DNA of 64,000 bases from Paenibacillus silviterrae (GCF_030167925.1 NZ_JASKUT010000001.1:372001-436000); one strand, 5' to 3'; counted from the first letter of the stretch, positions 27,663 to 37,407 are shown. The notes: a model not told the origin generated them from the letters alone. Made by a program: numbers and translations.

Positions 27663-28682
27663 ATGCATTTATTAATCGTCGACGACAATCCCGTGATGCT
27701 GCAGACATTCCGCAGCATGGCACAGGCCTTCACGCCGGCTTTTTCCAAGATCAGCACGGCACGAAGCAGCATGGAGGCTTGGGCTAGCATTCGTTCGAAG
27801 GAACCGGATATGGTGATAACCGAAATTCATATGCCTGACATGAACGGACTGCGTTTGTGCCAAGCTGTCCATGAGCAATATCCCCATATCCCGATTGCGG
27901 TCATTTCGGAAAGCGGCAAGTTCGAGGACGCTCGGCAGTGTATGAATTCAGGGGTCAAGCATTATTTGGTGAAGCCGGTCACCGACGAAGATATGCATGA
28001 GGTGCTTCGCAGGCTGGTGAAGCATGCAGCCCAAGGTTACCTGTCCTTCAATCGCTGTCTGGAATGGATGGATTCCATTGAGCGATGCGTCTGGACTCTG
28101 CAGCTGGAGGAGCTGGAGGAGCAGCTGAAGAAAGGAAGAGCCTTCTGCCGATCCGCCGGTCTGACCCTTTCTCAAGTGAAGGAGCTGCTCGGCGATTGCG
28201 CATCCTTACTTCAGAAGCGGTTTCAGGCAAGAAGCTTCCCGGCGGAATTTACCCGAGGGGAGCATCCGGTCTCTACGATTTCGGAAGCTTTGGATTGCTT
28301 CGAGAAACAAATCCGGCAAATTGCGGATGAGCTGCTGATCGCCCGCAACGGGAATTATAAAGACCCGATGGAGGAAGCCAAGACCTACATCGAACGCAGG
28401 CTTTCCCAGGATATTACCCTGGATCATGTAGCGGCGATGGTCGGCTTGACGTCCACTTATTTCAGTTCCCTTTTCAAACAAAAGACCAACGAATCCTTCG
28501 TGCAATATCGCACCAATCGGAGAATGAAGAAGGCGAAGGAGCTGCTATGCCTGCCGCACTTTCGCATTGCAGATGTAGCTGCCGAAGTAGGCTACGACGA
28601 TTATCAGCACTTTACCAAAACCTTCAAGAAGATCGTGGGGTTTACTCCGTCCGAATTCCGGGGACAGCTGGGGATCAAATAA
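27663..28682 (+). CDS. Orphan YesN-type response regulator with Asp-to-Glu receiver site
   Basis: The 339-residue protein has an N-terminal receiver and C-terminal AraC helix-turn-helix pair (ITLDHVAAMVGLTSTYFSSL; FRIADVAAEVGYDDYQHFTK; GFTPSEFR). The receiver keeps the acidic pair D7/D8, S82 and K104 (YLVKP). The phosphoacceptor is Glu54 in VITEIHMPDMNG where Asp is expected. Glu at this site often mimics the phosphorylated state, so the regulator may be constitutively active. No intact kinase gene is adjacent. GGAGGG precedes the ATG at 27663. It probably controls the PL6 gene just downstream and, through a shared box, the transporter operon at 40620. Confidence 0.9.
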   Translation: MHLLIVDDNPVMLQTFRSMAQAFTPAFSKISTARSSMEAWASIRSKEPDMVITEIHMPDMNGLRLCQAVHEQYPHIPIAVISESGKFEDARQCMNSGVKHYLVKPVTDEDMHEVLRRLVKHAAQGYLSFNRCLEWMDSIERCVWTLQLEELEEQLKKGRAFCRSAGLTLSQVKELLGDCASLLQKRFQARSFPAEFTRGEHPVSTISEALDCFEKQIRQIADELLIARNGNYKDPMEEAKTYIERRLSQDITLDHVAAMVGLTSTYFSSLFKQKTNESFVQYRTNRRMKKAKELLCLPHFRIADVAAEVGYDDYQHFTKTFKKIVGFTPSEFRGQLGIK

Positions 28683-28800
28683 GAAATCGTAAAAAATCCA
28701 AGGCCGACCGAAAATAAATACACCCGCTCCTATGCTATAGTGATAACCGAGTACCTTGTATATTTTCGAAGAAGCAGAAGGGATAAGGAGTGATCACAGG

Positions 28801-31056
28801 TTGAACAGGAAAAAGTTTCTTGCCGTCATTCAGCTGCTGTGCATGGCAATGGTAGCTCTTCCGAATGCAGGTTATGCCGCTGATGGCGCTGCCGCCAGCT
28901 CCGTTACCGCTAGTACCGTGGTGAACGTATCCACTACGGCAGAGCTTGTAAGCGCAATCAATTCCGCTTCAGCCGGGACCACGATTGTTCTTGCGGACGG
29001 TACCTACACCCATACCGGTAGCTTCCCCATTACGGATAAGCACGGGACGGCAACGAACCCCATCACGATCCGCGCGGCTAACCAAGGGCAGGTCATCATG
29101 GCCGGACGGGCAGGGTTCAATATCAGCAATTCCTCTTACATTGTCATTCAAGGAATGAAATTTACAGTAACGGCCACTGCGGTTAATATGAACAGCTCCC
29201 ACCATATTCGTGTAACCCGGAATACGTTTGCCCTTGGAGCGGGGAACAATATCAAATGGGTCCAGTTCAGCGGCAACAACAGTCATCATAACCGGATCGA
29301 TCACAACGAATTCGGGCCTCGGGTCGATTTGGGGCAGATGATTGCTTTTCAGAGCTCGGTCATGTCCCAATATGATGTGATTGAGTATAACTATTTCCAT
29401 GATGCGGCTCATCAAACGGTGAACGGGGGCGAGACGATTCGCGTAGGGCTGTCCGGCTCCTCCATGACGAACGGCTATACGACGATCCAGTACAACTTGT
29501 TTGAAAATTTGGACAGCGACCCCGAAATTATTTCGGTAAAGAGCGGGCAGAACACGGTGCGTTACAATACGTTTATTAACAATAGAGGACAGGTTACGGC
29601 CAGACACGGTCACGGCAACAGCTATTACGGCAACTACTTTTTCCGCACGGTAGATAAGCCTAGCGTTGGCGGACTACGGATTTACGGCAATGATCATAAG
29701 ATCTACAATAACTATTTCGAGAATATTGATAGCACCATTCACATCGACGGTGCCAACTACGACGCAGGTCCGGACGGAAGCAATTATGATTCCAGCGTAT
29801 TGACCAAGCACTGGCGCGTCTATCGGGCCCAGGTGTTCCATAATACCATCGTGAACAGCTCCTCCGGTATTGTTGTAGGCAAGAGCTATACCTATGGTCC
29901 GGTGGACAGCGTTGTAGCGAACAATCTTGTGGTCGGCTCCGGCGGACCGCTGTACAACGAGGTGAAGGGCGACAATATTCGGTATGAAGGCAACATCGGT
30001 TTCGGAGGAACCCTGAGCAATCTGCCCAGATCCTCCTCGGAGATTAGGGAAGCGGATCCTTTGCTCCAGCCTGTGAACGGACTCTATAGGCTGTCTGCAG
30101 ACAGCCCGGCTATCGATACGGCTGCGGGAGATTATCCGGTAATTGATGATATGGATGGTCAGCTACGCGGCAGAGCTGACGTAGGGGCTGACGAGCTCGG
30201 GACCGGCCTTGTACTCAGGAAGCCGTTAACCCCGGCGGAGGTAGGACCGAACGCTCAGATGGCTATGACCTCCCGGGCGGTAGGAACACATGCGGGGAAC
30301 GGTTGGTATTCCTCCGATGTGAGCGTGCAGCTGGGTGCGGTGAATGCTGCAGAGGGAGCAGGTCAAATTGAATTTCGATTAGGCTCGCAGACAAGCTGGC
30401 AGCCGCTGCCCGCAGAAGCAATCCGTTTCACTGAGGAAGGGGAGCATGTCCTTCGTTACCGATACACCGGCGAAGGGACCCCGGAGCGGGAGCAGGAGCT
30501 GGGAATCCGCATCGACAAGACCGCACCCGCCTACCGGCTGCTTGCTAACGGGCAACCCATGGCAGACGGGGCTGTATACCCGGACACGTCAACGCTAGCC
30601 TTGAAGCTTCTGGGGGAGGACTCGTTATCCGGAGTGGCAAGACAATCTCTTACGGTGAGCGGGGCTGTTTACGAGAGGGAAGCGAGCGTACCGCTGGCAG
30701 GGAAACTGGGCGAACAAGCGGTGCATGTCTTGATCGAAGATGCAGCCGGTAATGTCACGAAAGCAGTCCATTGGTATAAGGTAACACCGACGCTTGAAAC
30801 GCTGCTGTCTGTCGTAGAGAGCTACATCGCGTCAGGCGAGGTGTCGGGACCGCTTGTGATGCAAACGGTAAACCGATTGAAGCAGGCAAGCCACCATTTG
30901 GATAAAGATGCGGAAGCGAAGCAGCAAGCGATTCATTTTCTCGGGAAGCTGATTCAAGCCGCTCAACAACCGCCTCAGGAGGCCATGATTTCATCACCGG
31001 CCCGAGAGAGCATTACTGCTTACAGCCGGGCTTTAATCGAACAGCTTTCCTCCTAG
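28801..31056 (+). CDS. Secreted PL6 lyase (chondroitinase B/alginate lyase type) with FIMAH tail
   Basis: The 751-residue protein has a signal peptide ending near GYA-ADG (residue 26). A right-handed beta-helix PL6 domain follows (about 40-450). The Ca-binding/catalytic set is E242, K247 in EIISVKSG and R268 in QVTARHGHG, matching Lys250/Arg271 of chondroitinase B. A beta-sandwich region with an OmpL47-like repeat (about 480-665) leads to a C-terminal FIMAH helical module (TLETLLSVVESYIASGEV). It beta-eliminates uronate-containing polysaccharide outside the cell. The TTG at 28801 follows AAGGAG; the upstream TTG at 28756 is poorer. It is the one clearly exported polysaccharide-cleaving enzyme of the locus. 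Confidence 0.88.
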   Translation: MNRKKFLAVIQLLCMAMVALPNAGYAADGAAASSVTASTVVNVSTTAELVSAINSASAGTTIVLADGTYTHTGSFPITDKHGTATNPITIRAANQGQVIMAGRAGFNISNSSYIVIQGMKFTVTATAVNMNSSHHIRVTRNTFALGAGNNIKWVQFSGNNSHHNRIDHNEFGPRVDLGQMIAFQSSVMSQYDVIEYNYFHDAAHQTVNGGETIRVGLSGSSMTNGYTTIQYNLFENLDSDPEIISVKSGQNTVRYNTFINNRGQVTARHGHGNSYYGNYFFRTVDKPSVGGLRIYGNDHKIYNNYFENIDSTIHIDGANYDAGPDGSNYDSSVLTKHWRVYRAQVFHNTIVNSSSGIVVGKSYTYGPVDSVVANNLVVGSGGPLYNEVKGDNIRYEGNIGFGGTLSNLPRSSSEIREADPLLQPVNGLYRLSADSPAIDTAAGDYPVIDDMDGQLRGRADVGADELGTGLVLRKPLTPAEVGPNAQMAMTSRAVGTHAGNGWYSSDVSVQLGAVNAAEGAGQIEFRLGSQTSWQPLPAEAIRFTEEGEHVLRYRYTGEGTPEREQELGIRIDKTAPAYRLLANGQPMADGAVYPDTSTLALKLLGEDSLSGVARQSLTVSGAVYEREASVPLAGKLGEQAVHVLIEDAAGNVTKAVHWYKVTPTLETLLSVVESYIASGEVSGPLVMQTVNRLKQASHHLDKDAEAKQQAIHFLGKLIQAAQQPPQEAMISSPARESITAYSRALIEQLSS

Positions 31057-31105
31057 CAGGCATCGAACGAAGCCGATTCGTCAAATCGTAATCGTAGGGG
31101 GCATT

Positions 31106-32704
31106 ATGCGAATGGATGAAATGAAAGAACGGCCTCGCCTTCAAGCAATCCAGCTGCGGGCGCCGAAGACCACGCTCCGTCTGGATGAGCCGGTATTCCT
31201 GTGGTTAAGTGGCAGGATGAGCGACGGCAGTGAAGCCAATTTCTTGGGCACCCGCATAGCTTATACATGCAGCGACCCGGAAGTATTGAGCACGGTAACT
31301 AGGATGGGGGCGGGAGCCTTCATCCGTGCCGGCACAAGAACCGATGGAGAGGCGAGTGTGACGGTAACCGTCACTGCGCAGGACGGAGAGATATTCACCG
31401 CGAGTATCCTCTTTACCGTCATTCCTGAGCCCGCAAGACCCTTTATCCATCCATACCATCAGACTTTAACAATGAAAATAACCTCTTGCACTCCCGATGG
31501 TACGGTATACAGCTCCTTTGAACAAAGCCTCGATGTCATCAGAAAGCTAGACCATCTGACACGCGGAATACCCAAAATCATTTATTTGACCGGTTGGCAG
31601 TACGACGGACATGATACCGGATATCCCGCTTGGGATATCGTCAACCCGAAGCTTAAGCGACCGCAGGACAAAACGGCGCTGGAGAGCTTGCAATGGCTGA
31701 TGGAGGAGGCGTTCGCCTACAACACCACGGTGAGCCTGCACATCAACATGCTGGATATCAACCCGTCAAGCCCCATGTGGGACGTTTATGTTGAGCAGGA
31801 TCTGCTGGCAAGAAACGCAGACGGAAGCTTGAAAACGTATTTGTGGGGACATCCGATCTCCTATACCAGAGAATGGAATGCCGGCTTCACGCAAATCCGG
31901 ATCGATCAGCTGCTGGAGATGCTTCCTCTGCAAAAGGCGGGGACCATACACATTGATGCGTTTCATCAGTTGATTCCCCGCCTGGAGCACGAGACCATAA
32001 GTCCTTACCACGGAATCAGCCTGCTTGAGGAGGCGGAAACCCAAAAGAAAATGTTCCGCTACTGGCGGGATAAGGGAGTGGATGTCACCTCCGAATTCGA
32101 TCATAAGTACCGGATTGATCCGTTCCTCGGGCTGCAGCCGCTGGCCTGGCATTTCGGACAGCTGGATCCGATGAGGGTCCCGGCGGCACTTTGCGTCGGA
32201 GGCGAAGGAGGCGACCCCCGCTTCGGTGTTTCCATGCTGGGACAGAAAATTATCAAGTCCGATCCGGGTAATCTGGATGGATTTATGGATGAGTTTTGCC
32301 GCAAAACCTTATGCTGGTATTACTTGAACCGGCTGGGCCGACGGAGCGATCTGGACGGAGTCGTTACGTTCACTGACGGCGTTACGAGCTATGAGGAGAA
32401 CGGAAAGCATATCATCCGTCAGGGAGAAATCCTGATTAGAGAAGGAAACGATCTGTTCGTCCCCGTGTTATGGAATGAACACAAATATAAGGAGATCCTT
32501 GCATACAGCAGGGAAGGCTATGTCAACCGGGTCTGGAAGCTGCCGGAGCCGTGGCGATCGATCGATGCCGCGGATCTGTATTCGGTAAGCGTTCAGGGTG
32601 TGGAGCTGTTGGAGCAAAATAAGCTCATTCACGGGGGTACGATCTCCCTTTCCCTTGCCAAAGGTCAGGCTGTTTGTCTGGTGCCCTCGGGAACTGTAAT
32701 TTGA
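31106..32704 (+). CDS. GH101-like (endo-alpha-N-acetylgalactosaminidase-family) barrel protein
   Basis: The 532-residue protein is without signal peptide. An N-terminal Ig-like domain (about 10-115) precedes a TIM-barrel-like core. KIIYLTGWQYDGHDTGYPAW, NTTVSLHINMLDINPSSP, AGTIHIDAFHQ and DVTSEFDHKYRI resemble the core of proteins annotated as endo-alpha-N-acetylgalactosaminidase family. The Asp in HIDAF and the Glu in TSEFD are candidate catalytic residues. It may cleave an internal alpha-galactosaminyl or alpha-galactosyl bond. It is followed directly by GH97, suggesting sequential action. Family call is tentative. Confidence 0.55.
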   Translation: MRMDEMKERPRLQAIQLRAPKTTLRLDEPVFLWLSGRMSDGSEANFLGTRIAYTCSDPEVLSTVTRMGAGAFIRAGTRTDGEASVTVTVTAQDGEIFTASILFTVIPEPARPFIHPYHQTLTMKITSCTPDGTVYSSFEQSLDVIRKLDHLTRGIPKIIYLTGWQYDGHDTGYPAWDIVNPKLKRPQDKTALESLQWLMEEAFAYNTTVSLHINMLDINPSSPMWDVYVEQDLLARNADGSLKTYLWGHPISYTREWNAGFTQIRIDQLLEMLPLQKAGTIHIDAFHQLIPRLEHETISPYHGISLLEEAETQKKMFRYWRDKGVDVTSEFDHKYRIDPFLGLQPLAWHFGQLDPMRVPAALCVGGEGGDPRFGVSMLGQKIIKSDPGNLDGFMDEFCRKTLCWYYLNRLGRRSDLDGVVTFTDGVTSYEENGKHIIRQGEILIREGNDLFVPVLWNEHKYKEILAYSREGYVNRVWKLPEPWRSIDAADLYSVSVQGVELLEQNKLIHGGTISLSLAKGQAVCLVPSGTVI

Positions 32705-32736
32705 ATACGCTTTCTTACATTGGAGGAGGTAGCTCT

Positions 32737-34674
32737 ATGGAAACCAAAACGAAAGCTTCGGCGGATCCGGGTGCGGAGGAGGAGCAGATGCCCGCAAGGC
32801 GCTCCCGGCGGGTCATTCCCATGCAGGAGGTGCAAGTAACAAGCCCGGATGGGCAATTGTCCTTTATCGTCGGCCCGAATCCGGAACGGCTGACCTTCAA
32901 GGTCACCATGGACGGCAGGATCGTCACGGAGCCGTCCGCCTTTCATATGGTGTTGGACGGCTACCACTTATCCTCCGGCGTTATCTTTGATCGAATGGAA
33001 CGTTATACAGTCGATGAAGCCTATCCTTGGCACGGTGCACACGAAGCAGCAGTCCATCGCTGCAACGGTCTCCGGTTGAGCCTTACGCATGACCTAAGCA
33101 TGATTGCTTATGTCCTGGACATACGGGTGTTTAATGACGGCTTCGCCTACCGGCATATCATCGAAGCCGAGCCGGAGGAAGCTCATGTGCCGGATGAGGG
33201 TTCGCAATTCATCCTGCCTGCCGGTACCGTCTGCTGGTATCATGACCTCGACGGGCATTATGAAGCGGAGTATGCCGAGCAAGAGATATCGAATATCCAG
33301 TCCGGTCAGTGGGGAGCACCGCCTCTAACCTTCCGGCTGCCGGGAAATGCCGGCTACGGGTCGATTACAGAGGCCAACCTGGTCAATTACAGCGGAATGG
33401 CCCTGGAGAACGACGGGCGCCGGGGATGGACCGTCGCTCTTGCCCACCGTCACCCGATCAACTATCCTTTCGAGCTCCGCTACGGGCGGGAAGAGGCCAA
33501 ACGCTTGGCTTCCCCTGCTGCCGTGTACGGTACGGTTACCACTCCATGGAGGGTGATGATGCTTGCCCGGGATTTGAATGGCTTAGTCAATTGCGATATC
33601 GTGCATAACCTGAGTCCTGCAGCGGACCCCAAGCTGTTCCCTGAGCAGGTGAAGACGTCATGGGTGGAGCCGGGGCTTGCCGTATGGGATTATGTGGACC
33701 GCAAGTATGAACCCAGAGAAGGGATCGGCACCTACGAGCTGATGAAGAAATTTTCTCACATGGGACACCAGCTTGGTGCCAAGTATCACATCCTGGAAGG
33801 CTTTGCCTATCAATGGCCGGATGAACAGATAAGGGAGTTCGTTGAGTATTCCAAGGACTTGGGTATCCGTGTCATGTTCTGGCGCCACAGCAAGGACCTG
33901 CGAACCGCTGAAAGCAGAGAGTCGTTCTTCTCGCGCCTTCACCGACTGGGCGTAGCCGGAGCCAAGATCGACTTCTTCGATCATGAAGCCAAGGAAAACA
34001 TCGATCTTTATGAAGAGCTGCTTCGGATGGCGGCAGAGCGCCAGCTGGTGCTGAACTTCCACGGATCGAATAAGCCGACCGGCAGGACGAGGACATGGCC
34101 TAATGCAATGATCTATGAAGGTATTCGCGGAATGGAGTCAAGCGGGTTAAAGAAGCGGGCCCGTCATGAGACGATTCTGCCGTTCACCCGGTACCTTGCA
34201 GGTCCTGCCGATTACACCACCATGATCTTCACGGAACGGCGCAGAGACTCAACCTGGGCGCACCAAATCGCTTGTCTTGCCACCTTCCACAGCCCTATGC
34301 TGACGATAGCCGCACATCCGCAGAGCGTGCTGGACAATCCTGCCCTGGCCGTCATTCGGAATATCAAGCCGGTATGGGACGAGACGATCGTGCTGCCCGA
34401 ATCGAGCATGGGAGAGCTAACCTTGTTTGCACGCCGAAGCGGCGGCATGTGGATCCTGGCTGTCATGAGCGCAGGACCGGCCAGAGCCGTTCAGGTGCCG
34501 TTATCCTTCTTAGCGGAGGGAACCTACCAAGCGACACTCGTTCGGGACGACTTGGAGAACGACGGTGCGGTTGTGCTGGAAGAGCGCATGGCCGAGCGTA
34601 GCCAAACGCTTGCTATCGAGCTTCATAGCGGCGGCGGCTTCGTCGGAATGTTCATCCAACAGGCAAATGTCTGA
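32737..34674 (+). CDS. GH97 retaining-type alpha-galactosidase
   Basis: The 645-residue protein has the GH97 plan: N-terminal beta-sandwich (VTSPDGQLSFIV, NDGFAYRHII), a barrel, and a C-terminal beta-domain. LEGFAYQWP, GAKIDFFDHE, NFHGSNKPTGRTRTWPN, GMESS and RYLAGPADYTTM are family blocks. The Asp in KIDFFD (D412) matches the nucleophile of retaining GH97 alpha-galactosidases; inverting SusB-type enzymes lack it. There is no signal peptide, unusual for GH97, which is mostly periplasmic in Bacteroidota. GGAGGAGG precedes the ATG at 32737. Confidence 0.85.
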   Translation: METKTKASADPGAEEEQMPARRSRRVIPMQEVQVTSPDGQLSFIVGPNPERLTFKVTMDGRIVTEPSAFHMVLDGYHLSSGVIFDRMERYTVDEAYPWHGAHEAAVHRCNGLRLSLTHDLSMIAYVLDIRVFNDGFAYRHIIEAEPEEAHVPDEGSQFILPAGTVCWYHDLDGHYEAEYAEQEISNIQSGQWGAPPLTFRLPGNAGYGSITEANLVNYSGMALENDGRRGWTVALAHRHPINYPFELRYGREEAKRLASPAAVYGTVTTPWRVMMLARDLNGLVNCDIVHNLSPAADPKLFPEQVKTSWVEPGLAVWDYVDRKYEPREGIGTYELMKKFSHMGHQLGAKYHILEGFAYQWPDEQIREFVEYSKDLGIRVMFWRHSKDLRTAESRESFFSRLHRLGVAGAKIDFFDHEAKENIDLYEELLRMAAERQLVLNFHGSNKPTGRTRTWPNAMIYEGIRGMESSGLKKRARHETILPFTRYLAGPADYTTMIFTERRRDSTWAHQIACLATFHSPMLTIAAHPQSVLDNPALAVIRNIKPVWDETIVLPESSMGELTLFARRSGGMWILAVMSAGPARAVQVPLSFLAEGTYQATLVRDDLENDGAVVLEERMAERSQTLAIELHSGGGFVGMFIQQANV

Positions 34675-34712
34675 GAGCCATAAGCAAGCTAATTACTCAA
34701 GGGGGAATATAT

Positions 34713-36035
34713 ATGAAAAAGCAAACGGTTTCCGCTTTACTAGTGAGCTTTACCTTAGCTTTGACGGGCTGCAATGCAGCTACCCAGGCACCGGTCGAAA
34801 GCACCGCCTCCGAAGGGATTCCGAAGCTGGGCAACGACCCGGTCACCGTGAAAATTTTTGCGAGCACAGGCATGTTCTCGGACGAGGAGTTTGCCCGTTA
34901 TCTTGCTGAGCCGGTAAAGAAGAAGTACCCTCAGATTAGTGTAGAACGAATCAATTCGGGCGGGCAGAAAATTCAGGATCTCATCACGGCGGGCGAAATC
35001 CCGGATATTTATGCAAGCTATCCCGGTCCGATGGGCAACGCGCTGGCCGAATACAAAATGCTGTATAATATCGAGCCCTTAATTAAGAAGTATCGGTTCG
35101 ATACAGGGCGGTTTTCCGATGAAGCCTTGCAAACGCTGAAAATAGCGGGGGGTCAAGATTTTCTGCCGGGTCTGCCTGCGTATACGAATACGTTTGCGCT
35201 CTTTTATAACAAGGACATCTTCGATAAATTCGGTGTGCCTTATCCGAAGGACGGGATGTTCTGGGACGAGGTCGCGGAGCTCGCCAAGAAGTTCAACCGT
35301 ATGGAGAACGGTGCGATGTACCGGGGCGTGTTCCCGGACGGCATCGGCCGGATTCAGCAGCAGCTGTCGATACCTTTCGCGGATTTTACCGCCAATAAAT
35401 CGCTTGTGAACACCGAGCAGTGGCGTGAAGCGTTCCAAATTTGGGGCTCCTTGTTTAAAATGCCGGGTCTAACCGAAGGGGATTTCAAGGTACCCAATGC
35501 CGGGAAGAACCAGACCGCCTTCGCCGGAGGAACGCTCGCCATGATTGCCAGTCACAGCAATTTGCTTAACACGCTAAAGAAAACGGAAGGCGTCAACTGG
35601 GATATGGTGACCTACCCGCAGCACAGGAAGGCCCCCGGGATCGGTCAGCGGATGGATTCCCCGATTCTGTCCATCACAGAGCAGAGCAAGGTGAAGGATG
35701 CGGCTTTCCTCGTTCTGGACACCTTGCTGTCCGATGAGGTTCAGACCGAAATGATGCGCGGCGGCCGCATGACCGTGTTGAAGGATGAGAAGCTGAAGGG
35801 CGAGTTCGCCAAAGGACTAAAGGAGTTCGAGGGCAAAAACCTCAGTGTCATGACCAAGCTGAAATTCGCGGTGATGACGCCGTTCCGTTATTTGCCGGAT
35901 GGGGATGTAGACAAAATTCTTGCCAAAGCCTTTAACGCTTATATCGTTGACGAGAAGGATCTGAATACGGCGCTGAGGGAAGCGGACGAAGAGATGAACA
36001 AATTAATCCAAGATAAGCTCAGTCAGAAAAAATAA
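34713..36035 (+). CDS. Sugar-binding lipoprotein, first of a tandem pair
   Basis: The 440-residue family 1 solute-binding protein has lipobox ALTGC (Cys 20). Core segments GEIPDIYASYPG, LPAYTNTFALFYNKDIFDKF and SITEQSKVKDAAF follow. It shares these blocks with the next gene (FNNTFALFYNKALFDKFG, SITEQSKVKDAAF), so the two are duplicates that have diverged. No permease is adjacent; the nearest are at 42362. AAGGGGGAAT precedes the ATG. It may give the same transporter another ligand range, or act as a ligand sensor with the nearby kinase. Confidence 0.9.
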   Translation: MKKQTVSALLVSFTLALTGCNAATQAPVESTASEGIPKLGNDPVTVKIFASTGMFSDEEFARYLAEPVKKKYPQISVERINSGGQKIQDLITAGEIPDIYASYPGPMGNALAEYKMLYNIEPLIKKYRFDTGRFSDEALQTLKIAGGQDFLPGLPAYTNTFALFYNKDIFDKFGVPYPKDGMFWDEVAELAKKFNRMENGAMYRGVFPDGIGRIQQQLSIPFADFTANKSLVNTEQWREAFQIWGSLFKMPGLTEGDFKVPNAGKNQTAFAGGTLAMIASHSNLLNTLKKTEGVNWDMVTYPQHRKAPGIGQRMDSPILSITEQSKVKDAAFLVLDTLLSDEVQTEMMRGGRMTVLKDEKLKGEFAKGLKEFEGKNLSVMTKLKFAVMTPFRYLPDGDVDKILAKAFNAYIVDEKDLNTALREADEEMNKLIQDKLSQKK

Positions 36036-36038
36036 TGG

Positions 36039-36066
36039 GTGAGGGAGCTTGGTGGTCCTATGAACT
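36039..36066 (+). repeat. 28-bp direct repeat, left copy
   Basis: Bases 36039-36066 (starting GTGAGGGAGCTTGGTGG) are identical to 44305-44332. They cover the ribosome site and first codons of the second binding-protein gene. The pair brackets an 8.3-kb block of binding proteins, two-component genes and permeases. Confidence 0.9.
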
Positions 36067-37394
36067 GGAGAAAAATTGGAATCGTTAGTCTATGCACTGC
36101 GTTTCTGCTCGCCGGATGTACCGGTGGAGACGCGGGCGCCCCGCAGGCAACCCAGGACAACAAGGAAGCGGTTAAAATCAGCACGGAGCCGGTAACCGTA
36201 AAGTTTGCAACCAGCAGAGGCATTTTCACCGATGTCGAGTTCAAGAAGTACGTACAGGATCCACTGGCGAAAAAATATCCCCATATTACGGCTGAGTACA
36301 TCAATACTTCGGAGAAAGGCTTTGGCATTACGGAGCTGGTAGCCGCCGGCAGCATTCCCGATATTATCGTAGGATATGGAGGCACCCTGAAGCAGCTGAA
36401 GGAGCTGCGGCTGCTGTCCAACATGGATCCGCTGATCAAGAAGCATAACCTAGACCTGAACCGGATCATACCGGAAACGCTTAGCTACATTAAAGTTAAT
36501 GCAGATACGGACTACCTCGGAGGATTGCCTATATTTAATAACACGTTCGCCTTGTTTTATAACAAAGCGCTCTTCGATAAATTCGGCGTTCCTTATCCTA
36601 AAGACGGAATGACCTGGGAGGAAGCGGGAGATCTCGGCAGGCAAATGACGCGGGTCTACGATGGGGTTCAGTACCGCGGATTTTACCCGGATAACGTCAA
36701 TCGGATGATCAACCAGATCGTGCTCTACCAGCTGGACAAAAACAATAATCACAAATCCACCTTGACCACGGAGCCTTGGAAGGAAGCCTTTGAGCTGTGG
36801 AACCGGATCTATAACTATCCGGGGAATGCGGATGCTCCCTACGACACGATGAATTTTGCTCCGAATCAGGAAGCGTTCCTGAAAGGGGAGCTCGCCATGA
36901 TTGCAGGCTTCAGCTCTACCCTGTTGGCCTTGCGTCAAGCCAAGGAAATGAGCTGGGATGTGGTCACCTACCCGCAGCATAAGAAAAATATGGGCTACAG
37001 CACGAATGTGGATACGCCGAATATGTCCATTACCGAGCAAAGCAAGGTGAAGGATGCCGCCTTCCAAGTCATTGAAACCATATTGTCCGATGAGGTCCAG
37101 CTGGAGCTTGCGAGGAACGCCAAAATGTCCATTCTCAGCAGTGAGGTTGTGAAACAGGAATACGGGAAAGGAATCCCGGAATTTGCCGGAAAGTCGCTAA
37201 ACCTCACCAGTATGGTGAAGCTGAAGCCTTCGGTACCGAGCATCTCCAAATATCAGGGCAGCGACACCAACAAAATTGTACTAGACGCGTATGACCTGGT
37301 GCTGAAGAAAGAAAAGGATATCAATACGGCACTCCGAGAGGCGGATGAGCAGTTGACGAAGCTCGTGGAGTTCAAAAAGCAGAACGGTCAATAG
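36060..37394 (+). CDS. Sugar-binding lipoprotein, second of a tandem pair
   Basis: The 444-residue paralogue of the preceding gene has lipobox LLAGC (Cys 20). Shared blocks are SIPDIIVGYGG, IFNNTFALFYNKALFDKFGV and MSITEQSKVKDAAFQV. A GTG at 36039 is possible, but ATG at 36060 gives the normal n-region MNWRK and is preferred. It is followed by a strong terminator, then the kinase gene. The ligand is probably an oligosaccharide related to that of its twin. Confidence 0.9.
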   Translation: MNWRKIGIVSLCTAFLLAGCTGGDAGAPQATQDNKEAVKISTEPVTVKFATSRGIFTDVEFKKYVQDPLAKKYPHITAEYINTSEKGFGITELVAAGSIPDIIVGYGGTLKQLKELRLLSNMDPLIKKHNLDLNRIIPETLSYIKVNADTDYLGGLPIFNNTFALFYNKALFDKFGVPYPKDGMTWEEAGDLGRQMTRVYDGVQYRGFYPDNVNRMINQIVLYQLDKNNNHKSTLTTEPWKEAFELWNRIYNYPGNADAPYDTMNFAPNQEAFLKGELAMIAGFSSTLLALRQAKEMSWDVVTYPQHKKNMGYSTNVDTPNMSITEQSKVKDAAFQVIETILSDEVQLELARNAKMSILSSEVVKQEYGKGIPEFAGKSLNLTSMVKLKPSVPSISKYQGSDTNKIVLDAYDLVLKKEKDINTALREADEQLTKLVEFKKQNGQ

Positions 37395-37407
37395 GAAGCA
37401 GTTTCAG

